From the NCBI RefSeq assembly GCF_014649995.1, contig NZ_BMUC01000004.1, positions 1 to 42,795 on the forward strand: 42,795 bases of DNA, in the 5' to 3' direction. The notes under the pieces are model-generated. The model worked only from the letters and a program-made list of their open reading frames with translations. It was not told the origin of the DNA and searched no databases. Source of the stretch: Streptomyces griseoflavus (GTDB lineage Bacteria; Actinomycetota; Actinomycetes; Streptomycetales; Streptomycetaceae). A program made the translations under genes and the position numbers. Shown piece after piece: positions 20,253-26,660 of this stretch (the first letter of the stretch is position 1; each line of letters begins with the position of its first letter).

Positions 20253-20844
20253 TGTGCCTCCCGTTCGCCCCGTTCGCCGGGCTCGTTCCTGACAGGTCGT
20301 TCTCTCCCGGCGTCCTGGGCGCGTGGGAGTGGTCCTCGTGGCCCGTCGGCACGGTGCCGTCGGCGGGTTCCAGGACCGTGGTGCCGGCGGCCGCGCCCTC
20401 GGGGCTCGCGCCGTGGCCCTCGCCGTTCGCCGGCGGCTCCTCGGCGGGCGGTGCGCCCGGCGCCCACGACACGGCCATCGCTCCGCCCACCAGGGCGAGG
20501 AGGAAACCTATGAGGAAGCCGCCGATGTTGGACACGGGGATGGACACCAGCGCCAGCAGGATCGCCGCGACACCCGCGAAGACCCGTACGTGCTTCTGGA
20601 ACCAGAGACTGACGCCGAGGACGACGAGCAGCACACCGATGATCAGGGACCCGGCGCCCGCCGTGGTCGCCATGGCCAGCGTCAGGTGTCCGATCTGGAG
20701 GTTCGCGTACGGGAAGTAGGCGATGGGGAGTCCGCCGAGCATGACGAACAGCCCGGCCCAGAACGGCCGCTCGCCCCGCCAGGCGCGGAACTGCAGCCTG
20801 CGGCGGGTGAACTGGCCGGCGGCGGCAGGAGTCTCGGCGCTCAT
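20242..20844 (-). CDS. DUF6114 membrane protein
   Basis: 200 residues from ATG 20844, with GGGAG nine bases upstream. Four hydrophobic segments: about 28-47 (FWAGLFVMLGGLPIAYFP), 54-80 (HLTLAMATTAGAGSLIIGVL), 84-104 and 107-127 (NIGGFLIGFLLALVGG). The C-terminal 65 residues are a hydrophilic, low-complexity tail rich in Gly, Ala, Pro and Glu. I recall this topology as DUF6114, regularly encoded next to DUF6230 proteins in Streptomyces. Overlaps the next gene by 11 bases, so the two are coupled. Function unknown. Confidence 0.8.
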   Translation of the reverse strand: MSAETPAAAGQFTRRRLQFRAWRGERPFWAGLFVMLGGLPIAYFPYANLQIGHLTLAMATTAGAGSLIIGVLLVVLGVSLWFQKHVRVFAGVAAILLALVSIPVSNIGGFLIGFLLALVGGAMAVSWAPGAPPAEEPPANGEGHGASPEGAAAGTTVLEPADGTVPTGHEDHSHAPRTPGENDLSGTSPANGANGRHSAG

Positions 20845-20887
20845 GGAAAACAGCTCCCTGGTACGGCTTTGCTGTGGTGGTGATGTG

Positions 20888-20952
20888 CGCCGCGCGTGAA
20901 GGCGCGGCGGGAAGGTGGACGGGCGGGGGCGCCACCGGCTCCCCCGCCCGTC
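20888..20952 (-). promoter_or_regulatory. Two intercistronic hairpins between the DUF6230 and DUF6114 genes
   Basis: CGCCGCGC (20888-20895) pairs with GCGCGGCG (20902-20909); GACGGGCGGGGG (20918-20929) pairs with CCCCCGCCCGTC (20941-20952). Both stems are perfect, and the second begins 10 bases past the DUF6230 stop. Without a U-tract they more likely cap the upstream message or cause partial termination than end the operon. Confidence 0.5.
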
Positions 20953-20961
20953 AGCGAGTGC

Positions 20962-21594
20962 TTAGTAGCACTCCTTGACACCCTTGGAGAGCGACATCTT
21001 CAGACCGCTGAGCTTGAAGGTTCCGGCGGTGGTCGCCCACGCCGTCTGCTTCACGTCCTTCAGGACGGCCTTCTCGGCCTGCTGGGCGAACCCGTAGGGG
21101 TTGGCCTGCTCGCCGCCGCCCTTCATGCCCGGACCCTTGCTGGCGTCCTTGGCGGCCACACCGATGTCGATGTTCGTGAACGTCGCATCGGCGTTCAGGT
21201 CGGCGACGTCGATGTAGAGGTTCTTCGCCTCGACCGGCTCGCTCTGTCCGGCGTGCAGCATCAGGCTGACGTTCCCGAGCACCGGAATGTTCGGGGTGAC
21301 GACCGACTGACACATGTTCTTGATGGTCGCGGACTTGAACGCCGAGACCGCGACGGGGTGAACCGTCTTCTGGCCGGTGAGGGTGTACCCCTCGTCGAGG
21401 GCACCGTACTGGGAGAAGCCGGTACCGACGAGCTCGTCCGTGGTGACCTTGAACGACTGGCCCGACACGCTGAACGACGCCGCGAGGGCGCCCTGCGCGA
21501 GGGCGACGCCTATGCACGCCGTGGCGGCGACGCTGGGCACCATGACCACAGCGAACCGCTTCCATCTGGTCCCGCCACGCACCTGGGACTCCAT
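20962..21594 (-). CDS. DUF6230 family secreted protein
   Basis: 210 residues from ATG 21594, placed by GGAGG five bases upstream; a longer frame to 21618 has no site. Residues 1-40 form a basic N-terminus and a hydrophobic segment (FAVVMVPSVAATACIGVALAQGALA), a signal peptide or anchor. The rest is a small-residue-rich, probably beta-sheet domain (SFSVSGQSFKVTTDELVG, YIDVADLNADATFTNIDIGV) that ends in KECY. Two cysteines (in NMCQS and KECY) could pair. I recall the family as DUF6230; older Streptomyces annotations call relatives cholesterol esterase, without known basis. First gene of the operon with DUF6114; the long upstream region carries several dyads. Confidence 0.8.
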   Translation of the reverse strand: MESQVRGGTRWKRFAVVMVPSVAATACIGVALAQGALAASFSVSGQSFKVTTDELVGTGFSQYGALDEGYTLTGQKTVHPVAVSAFKSATIKNMCQSVVTPNIPVLGNVSLMLHAGQSEPVEAKNLYIDVADLNADATFTNIDIGVAAKDASKGPGMKGGGEQANPYGFAQQAEKAVLKDVKQTAWATTAGTFKLSGLKMSLSKGVKECY

Positions 21595-21838
21595 ATTTCC
21601 TCCTTCTCGGACGTACATCTCCTGTCCTGACTCGCCGCCATGAACGGCGGCCGGGCCGGGCAGGGATGGGAGAAGTGCTACGTCCTCGGAAAGGAGAGCG
21701 CCCGCACTCGGCGGCGCAGAGACGCGCCCGAATCACCGGCGATCACCCCCGAGCGACAACCACTGGTCGCGCCTGACACGCATCACGCACAACCCTGCTG
21801 GACAGGCTTCGCCGGACGGGCGAAGACCCCCCTGTCCA

Positions 21839-21865
21839 AGAGCCGGCGCCACTGCCGCCGGCTCT
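21839..21865. repeat. Hairpin AGAGCCGGC / GCCGGCTCT
   Basis: A perfect nine-base stem with a nine-base loop, no U-run on either side, about 250 bases upstream of the DUF6230 start. Confidence 0.45.
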
Positions 21866-21925
21866 GCCCGGTGGGGACCCAGAGGTTCCCGCGGCCCGAC
21901 CGGCTGTCGGGGTGCGGGGTATTGG

Positions 21926-22042
21926 ACCGAGCGTCGCCGATCGTGGTGCATTCTCGGCCCCCGCACAAGGGGGTTCGTTACTCGCTAGTAACGGGCGGAT
22001 AACCGTGCGGCGACCCGCAGACTCCGCCCGGCGACGCTCGGT
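21926..22042. repeat. 14-base perfect inverted repeats enclosing 89 bases
   Basis: ACCGAGCGTCGCCG (21926-21939) and CGGCGACGCTCGGT (22029-22042). The enclosed bases contain CCCCC-gcacaa-GGGGG (21958-21973) and the palindrome at 21977-21992. As RNA this could fold into a multi-stem structure; as DNA it could loop. Confidence 0.6.
21977..21992. promoter_or_regulatory. Operator-like palindrome GTTACT-N4-AGTAAC
   Basis: GTTACTCGCTAGTAAC: perfect six-base arms around CGCT. Its size and symmetry fit a TetR- or GntR-type repressor site. Confidence 0.5.
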
Positions 22043-22107
22043 GCACCGCGGAGGGCGTACAAAACCGTTGATCGAAGGACGGAATCCGACAGATCGACGC
22101 CTGCGAC

Positions 22108-22120
22108 TTACTCGCAGTAA
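22108..22120. promoter_or_regulatory. Second, related palindrome TTACT-N3-AGTAA
   Basis: TTACTCGCAGTAA, the same half-sites as the copy at 21977 and the same CGC core, one base shorter, 131 bases away. The repetition suggests a real binding site. Confidence 0.45.
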
Positions 22121-22122
22121 CA

Positions 22123-22160
22123 GCGGCCGCGATTACCAAGATTTGGCAAAGCGCGGCCGC
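22123..22160. repeat. NotI-flanked stem-loop
   Basis: GCGGCCGCG (22123-22131) and CGCGGCCGC (22152-22160) pair perfectly, with an inner CCAA/TTGG step. Two NotI sites lie 30 bases apart. It begins directly beside the palindrome at 22108. Confidence 0.45.
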
Positions 22161-22257
22161 ATCGACCCCCATTGAGCCATTCGACCCCTCCGGCACCACG
22201 CGCCCGGCCGACCGGCGAACCGGTACGGACCGGGCGCCGCGGCCGGGTCCGCCGGGC

Positions 22258-23232
22258 TCAGAACAGCGCGCGCGCCAGCGCCCTCCGCGCGGCGACCACG
22301 CGCGGGTCGTCGGCGCCCACCACCTCGAACAGCTCCAGCAGCCGCACGCGCACGGTGTCGCGGTCGTCGCCCGCCGTGCGCGCCACCGTCTCGATGAGCC
22401 GGCCGAAGGCGTCCTCGACATGACCGCCCACCAGGTCCAGGTCGGCTGCGGCGATCTGCGCGGCGGTGTCCCGCGGCCGGTCGGCGGCGTCCTTGCGCAC
22501 CTGCTGCGGGTCGAGACCCTGCACCCGCTTCAGCAGTTCGGCCTGGGCGAGACCCAGCGTGGCCTCCGGGTTGCCCGGGTCGTCGGCGAGCACGTTCCTG
22601 TACGCCTGGACGGCACCGTCGAGGTCACCGCTGTCCAGTGCCCGCACGGCGGCCTCCAGCAGGGCGTCGTACGGCCCGGCGGCCTCGGCCGGGGCGGGCG
22701 TCGCGCCGCCCGGTACGGCGTCGGGGTCGACGGTGAGGCCGGTCAGGCCGAAGCGCTGCTCGCCGACCTGCACCAGCTGATCCAGGGTCTGGCGGATCTG
22801 CGCCTCGCCCGCGGCGCCCTGGAAGAGCGGCAGGGCCTGCCCGGCGACCACCGCGAAGACCGCCGGGATCCCCTGGATCCCGAACTGCTGCATCAGCATC
22901 TGGTTGGCGTCGACATCGATCTTGGCGAGGAGGACGCGCCCGTTGTACTCGACGGTGAGCCGCTCCAGGAGGGGGCTCAGCTGCTTGCAGGGCTCGCACC
23001 ACTCGGCCCAGAAGTCGATGACGACCGGGACCTCGGTGGACCGCTGCAGGACGTCACGTTCAAAACCGGCTTCGTCGACGTCGATCACGAGGTCGGCCGG
23101 GGAGACGGCGCCCCCGCCGCCCTGCCGGGCCGATTCGGCGCGCGCCTGCTCCGCCTTCGCCTTGGCCTCCTGGGCCGCCTTCACCGCGGCGAGGTCGACG
23201 ACCCCGCTCATGGACATGTTCCGTGGCTGCAT
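22258..23232 (-). CDS. CnoX-like thioredoxin-TPR protein
   Basis: 324 residues from ATG 23232, with GGGGGAGG eight bases upstream. Residues 1-45 form a charged helix rich in Ala/Lys/Glu; 47-155 form a thioredoxin fold with WAEWCEPCKQLSP (C79, C82) and the cis-proline GIPAV; 180-324 are TPR-like helical repeats (YDALLEAAVRALDSGDLDGA, AYRNVLADDPGNPEATLGLA). This is the layout of E. coli YbbN/CnoX, a holdase chaperone that cooperates with GroEL and DnaK and may protect cysteines. The active site is C-E-P-C; whether it is a true oxidoreductase cannot be told. Divergent from a TetR regulator, with a perfect palindrome between. Confidence 0.9.
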   Translation of the reverse strand: MQPRNMSMSGVVDLAAVKAAQEAKAKAEQARAESARQGGGGAVSPADLVIDVDEAGFERDVLQRSTEVPVVIDFWAEWCEPCKQLSPLLERLTVEYNGRVLLAKIDVDANQMLMQQFGIQGIPAVFAVVAGQALPLFQGAAGEAQIRQTLDQLVQVGEQRFGLTGLTVDPDAVPGGATPAPAEAAGPYDALLEAAVRALDSGDLDGAVQAYRNVLADDPGNPEATLGLAQAELLKRVQGLDPQQVRKDAADRPRDTAAQIAAADLDLVGGHVEDAFGRLIETVARTAGDDRDTVRVRLLELFEVVGADDPRVVAARRALARALF

Positions 23233-23365
23233 GCGTCTATCCTCCCCCGTACCCCGCGCGTGTGTGAAAAACGCCCGGGAAACCCAGGCGTACGTGTGGT
23301 GTTGGCGCCGGGTCCCCACCCCACGCCCGTGGTCGTCGCTCGGGCGCGCCGGCCGGGCACGCTTT

Positions 23366-23382
23366 CGCTACGGGTCGTAGCG
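23366..23382. promoter_or_regulatory. Operator-like palindrome between cnoX-like and tetR genes
   Basis: CGCTACG-GGT-CGTAGCG, perfect seven-base arms, 134 bases upstream of the thioredoxin gene and about 90-105 bases upstream of the TetR gene. Position and symmetry fit an autoregulatory TetR site. Confidence 0.55.
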
Positions 23383-23470
23383 TAATACCGGCCGGGGCAC
23401 CGCGGACGCGCCCTCGCCGTGATCTCCCTCACGGCCGGCCGCGCGGTATCCGCCCGTTATGGTTCCTGCC

Positions 23471-24088
23471 ATGCCCAGCCGCACCCCAGCCAGTCGCACC
23501 GGGCGCCCGCGCAACGCCGCCGCGGACGCCGCGATCCTGGCCGCGACCCGTCAGGCTCTGGTCGAACTCGGCTGGTCCAAGCTCACCTTGGGGGACGTGG
23601 CGGTCCGCGCCGGGGTCGCCAAGACCACCCTGTACCGCCGCTGGGCGGGAAAGAACGAACTGGTCGTGGACGCGGTCGCGGAACTCTTCGACGAACTGAA
23701 GCTGCCCGACCGCGGCTCGCTGGCCGCCGACATCGAGGGCGTGGTGCTCCAGTTCGCCGCGATACTGGCCCGCCCGGAGGCCAGGAGCGGGCTGATGGCG
23801 GTGGTCGCCGAGGCCACCCGCGACGAGGCGCTGCGCGAGCGCATCCGCGCCTCCATCGTCGAACGGCAGAAGCGCCTCGTCCTCGCGGGCCGGGCCCGCG
23901 CCCAGGAACGGGGCGAGCTGCCGGCCGAGCGGGACGCCGGGGAGGCGGCCCGCGCGGTCGACCTGATCTTCGACATGGTGGCCGGCGCGGTGGTGCACCG
24001 CACCCTGGTCAGCGCCGAACCGGCGGACGAGGAGTGGGTGCACGGCTTCACCCGGGTCCTGCTGTCGGGCCTCGCCGCCCCCGGGTGA
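23471..24088 (+). CDS. TetR/AcrR-family transcriptional regulator
   Basis: 205 residues from ATG 23471; an in-frame ATG at 23459 would add four residues, and neither has a Shine-Dalgarno. A TATGGT at 23458-23463 would suit leaderless initiation at 23471. N-terminal helix-turn-helix (about 20-60): AILAATRQALVELGWSKLTL, DVAVRAGVAKTTLYRRW. The C-terminal domain (FAAILARPEARSGLMAVVAE, FDMVAGAVVHRTLV) is of the common TetR_C type with an unknown ligand. The likely target is the palindrome at 23366 and hence the divergent thioredoxin-like gene, itself, or both. Confidence 0.9.
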   Translation: MPSRTPASRTGRPRNAAADAAILAATRQALVELGWSKLTLGDVAVRAGVAKTTLYRRWAGKNELVVDAVAELFDELKLPDRGSLAADIEGVVLQFAAILARPEARSGLMAVVAEATRDEALRERIRASIVERQKRLVLAGRARAQERGELPAERDAGEAARAVDLIFDMVAGAVVHRTLVSAEPADEEWVHGFTRVLLSGLAAPG

Positions 24089-24201
24089 GCGAACCGGCCA
24101 CGGTCGGCCGGTAGTCGCCTGTCGCCGCCCCGGATGCCCTGCGATGATCCCGGTCGTCCCCAGCGGGGCACACGGGACACCGAGCGGCCAGGGAGGCGCA
24201 C

Positions 24202-25014
24202 ATGACCGGCACCGAACGCGTCACCGTACGGATCGACACCTCCCGGCCGCACCCGGCCCGGGTCTACGACTGGTTCCTCGGCGGCAAGGACAACTACCCC
24301 GTCGACGAGGAACTCGGCCGGCAGATCATGGGCGTCGACGGCACGGCCCGGCACATCGCCCGCACCAACCGCTGGTTCATGCAGCGCGTCACCCGGTGGC
24401 TCGCCGGCAAGGCGGGCGTCCGGCAGTTCCTCGACATCGGCACCGGCATCCCCACCGAGCCCAACCTGCACCAGATCGCCCAGGGCGTCGCGCCCGAGTC
24501 CCGCATCGTGTACACCGACAACGACCCCATCGTGCTGGGGCACGCGGAGGCGCTGTTGCACAGCACCCCCGAGGGCGTCACGGACTACGTCCAGGCCGAT
24601 GTGCGCGACCCCGGGCGCATCCTGCGGCACGCCCGGGAGAGCCTGGACCTCGCCCGGCCGGTGGCGCTGTCCCTGGTGGCGCTGACGCACTTCCTCGGCG
24701 ACGAGGACGACCCGTACGCCCTGGTCGCCGAGCTCGTCGGCGCCCTCCCCTCGGACAGCTACCTGGTGCTGTCCCAGCTCACCGCCGACTTCGACCCCGA
24801 GGGCGTCGGCCGCGGTGTGGCGATGTACGCGGCGGGCGGTGTCACGCTCGCTCCGCGCGGCCGCGCGGAGATCGCCCGGTTCTTCGAGGGACTGGAGCTC
24901 GTCGAACCCGGCCTGGTCCAGCTGACCGACTGGCATCCCGAGCTCGCCGAGGGGGAGAGCACCGACGACAGCGCCGTGATCTCGCTCTACGGCGCGGTGG
25001 CCCGCAAGCCGTGA
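24202..25014 (+). CDS. SAM-dependent methyltransferase of the DUF574 type
   Basis: 270 residues, ATG 24202 with AGGGAGG upstream. The N-terminal RIDTSRPHPARVYDWFLGGK and NYPVDEE are hallmark strings of this large Streptomyces family (Methyltransf_19), followed by motif I FLDIGTGIPTEPNLH, acidic motif YTDNDPIVLGHA and motif DYVQADVRDP. Length is normal. The methyl acceptor of these proteins is not established as far as I know; many are regulated developmentally. The flanking TetR and LysR genes are on the same strand but separated by over 60 bases, so a shared role is not implied. Confidence 0.9.
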   Translation: MTGTERVTVRIDTSRPHPARVYDWFLGGKDNYPVDEELGRQIMGVDGTARHIARTNRWFMQRVTRWLAGKAGVRQFLDIGTGIPTEPNLHQIAQGVAPESRIVYTDNDPIVLGHAEALLHSTPEGVTDYVQADVRDPGRILRHARESLDLARPVALSLVALTHFLGDEDDPYALVAELVGALPSDSYLVLSQLTADFDPEGVGRGVAMYAAGGVTLAPRGRAEIARFFEGLELVEPGLVQLTDWHPELAEGESTDDSAVISLYGAVARKP

Positions 25015-25062
25015 GGGCCGCCGCCCCGGCGGGCGGGCGGTACCGGCCCCCCAACAGCCGCT

Positions 25063-25068
25063 TATGAT
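25063..25068 (+). promoter_or_regulatory. -10 of a leaderless lysR promoter
   Basis: TATGAT ends seven bases before the lysR GTG at 25075; no Shine-Dalgarno is present. No good -35 is seen. Confidence 0.45.
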
Positions 25069-25074
25069 GCCCCG

Positions 25075-25980
25075 GTGTTCGACTCCCGGCACATCAGGAC
25101 GTTCCACGAGGTGGTCAGGACCGGTTCCTACTCGGCCGCCGCACGTGCCCTCGGCTACACCCAGCCGGCGATCACCCAGCAGATGAAGGCCCTGGAGCGG
25201 GACACCGGCTCCGCCCTGTTCGTCCGCGTGGGCCGCGGGCTGCGGCTCACCGAGGCCGGGGAGGCGCTGGCCCGGCACACCGCGTCGATCCTCGACGCCA
25301 TGTCCGCCGCGCGGGAGCAGATGAACGCCCTCACGCGGCTGCGCGCGGGACGGGTCCGGCTGTGCGCCTTCCCCAGCGCCAATTCCACGCTCGTCCCGGA
25401 GGCGCTGGCCCGGCTGTCGGCCGACCACCCCGCGCTCCGGGTGGACCTGCTGGAGAACGAGCCGCCCGAGTCGCTGCGGCGGCTGACCCGCGGCGAGTGC
25501 GACATCTCGCTCGCGTTCACCTATCCCGGACTGCACGAACAGGTCCCGGAAGGGCTGGTGGAAATCCCGCTCCTGGAGGACCAGCTCACCGTGCTGCTGC
25601 CCGCCGGGCACCCGCTGGCCCGGCGGCGGGCGGTGCGGCTCACCGATCTGGCCGGGGAGCGCTGGATCGCCGGCTGCCCGCGCTGCCGGGCCAACCTGCT
25701 GCACGAATGCGCGGAGGAAGGTTTCGTCCCCGACATCGCCTTCATGACCGACGACAACCTCGCCGTGCAGAGCCTCGTCGCGGAGGGGCTGGGGGTCGCC
25801 ATGCTGCCCTCGCTCGTCCTGAACTTCATGCGCCACCCCAAGGTCACCGGGCGCCCGCTCCGGCCCGTCTCCCGCCGCAAGATCTCCGCCTACGTCCTGC
25901 CCGAGCACCTGCGCATACCGGCGGCGGCACGGGTGCTGGACCGGCTGAAGGCGGTCGGGGCCGCCAAGGACGGCTGCTGA
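25075..25980 (+). CDS. LysR-family transcriptional regulator
   Basis: 301 residues, GTG 25075. Winged helix-turn-helix 1-60 (HIRTFHEVVRTGSYSAAARA, LGYTQPAITQQMKALERD) and a periplasmic-binding-like effector domain 90-300 (GRVRLCAFPSANSTLVPEAL). A CPRCRANLLHEC cluster with three cysteines in the effector domain (about 200-212) is unusual and could bind metal or sense thiol state. The two following genes encode a cysteine-dioxygenase-like cupin and a YeiH-type exporter, so a sulfur signal is plausible. Unlike most LysR proteins it is encoded on the same strand as its presumed targets. Confidence 0.92.
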   Translation: MFDSRHIRTFHEVVRTGSYSAAARALGYTQPAITQQMKALERDTGSALFVRVGRGLRLTEAGEALARHTASILDAMSAAREQMNALTRLRAGRVRLCAFPSANSTLVPEALARLSADHPALRVDLLENEPPESLRRLTRGECDISLAFTYPGLHEQVPEGLVEIPLLEDQLTVLLPAGHPLARRRAVRLTDLAGERWIAGCPRCRANLLHECAEEGFVPDIAFMTDDNLAVQSLVAEGLGVAMLPSLVLNFMRHPKVTGRPLRPVSRRKISAYVLPEHLRIPAAARVLDRLKAVGAAKDGC

Positions 25981-26007
25981 GCCTCCGGGCCTCACCCATA
26001 AGCAGGG

Positions 26008-26023
26008 CTTGGGAAAGGCCAAG
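26008..26023. promoter_or_regulatory. Dyad CTTGG-N6-CCAAG upstream of the dioxygenase gene
   Basis: CTTGGGAAAGGCCAAG has perfect five-base arms and lies between lysR and its downstream gene, 46 bases before the ATG. It has the size of a LysR-type half-site pair, though not the textbook T-N11-A form. Confidence 0.4.
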
Positions 26024-26069
26024 AAACTCTCGTTGGACGTAATGCCTGTGTCCGTCCGACGCTCCCGGT

Positions 26070-26660
26070 ATGCCTCCCGCACCCAGTGCCACGAGCCTCC
26101 CGGGCGCCTTCACCGCCCCGCGCCCCACCGCACGCCTCGCCGCCCTGATCGCGGACATCGGGGCGACCGTCGGCCGCGGACTGCCGCCCGACCCCACGGC
26201 CCACCTCGTCGGCGAGTGCCTCGCCCCGCACCTGGGCGCCCCCGACCTGCTCACCCCGGAGCAGTGCGAGAGCGATCCCGCCCGCTACCGGCAGCACCTG
26301 CTGCACGCCGAGCACGACGGCAGCTTCTCCCTCGTCGCCCTGGTCTGGCTGCCCGGCCAGGGCACCTCCGTGCACGACCACATCGCCTGGTGCACCACCG
26401 GCGTCCACGAGGGCCGGGAGCACGAGCGGCGCTACCGGCTGCTGCCGGCCGCCGGGCCCGGCACCGGCGCACGGCTGGTCGCCACCGCCGACGTGGTCAG
26501 CGAACGCGGCGACGTCTGCGGCTTCGCCCCGCCCGGCGACATCCACCGGGTGTGGAACGGCGGGCCGGGCACGGCGATATCCCTGCACGTCTACGGCGCC
26601 GACATATCCCGCTCCGGCACCAGCGTCCGCCGCGTCTACGCGCAGCCGGCCGACCGCTGA
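26070..26660 (+). CDS. Cysteine dioxygenase-family cupin
   Basis: 196 residues from ATG 26070; no Shine-Dalgarno. Cupin metal ligands are H102 and H104 (SVHDHIAWC) and H159 (DIHRVWN), the three-histidine iron site of thiol dioxygenases; the segment ISLHVYGADI is also typical. Family members oxidise cysteine, or 3-mercaptopropionate, to the sulfinate with O2. A cysteine follows the HDH motif (C108). The stop overlaps the start of the YeiH-type exporter (TGATG), so the two are coupled. The substrate cannot be decided from sequence. Confidence 0.85.
   Translation: MPPAPSATSLPGAFTAPRPTARLAALIADIGATVGRGLPPDPTAHLVGECLAPHLGAPDLLTPEQCESDPARYRQHLLHAEHDGSFSLVALVWLPGQGTSVHDHIAWCTTGVHEGREHERRYRLLPAAGPGTGARLVATADVVSERGDVCGFAPPGDIHRVWNGGPGTAISLHVYGADISRSGTSVRRVYAQPADR

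Larger units (their letters stand above)
21595..22257. promoter_or_regulatory. Gene-free regulatory region upstream of the DUF6230 operon and downstream of cnoX
   Basis: 663 bases without a credible gene on either strand; short frames lack ribosome sites and family features. Local A+T is raised at 22060-22160. It contains, left to right, a 9-base-pair hairpin (21839-21865), a 14-base inverted repeat pair (21926-22042), two TTACT/AGTAA dyads and a NotI-flanked stem. Given its position it is the leader and promoter zone of the DUF6230 operon, possibly with an RNA of its own. Confidence 0.55.

Noticed and set aside
21640-22002. A 120-codon forward frame in the dyad-rich region
   Set aside because: It has no ribosome site, biased composition (Arg/Pro/Ser), and overlaps hairpins and dyads; no recognisable domain.
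24202-25014. O-methyltransferase of a natural-product cluster
   Set aside because: The protein belongs to the broadly distributed DUF574-type family and no biosynthetic genes adjoin it.
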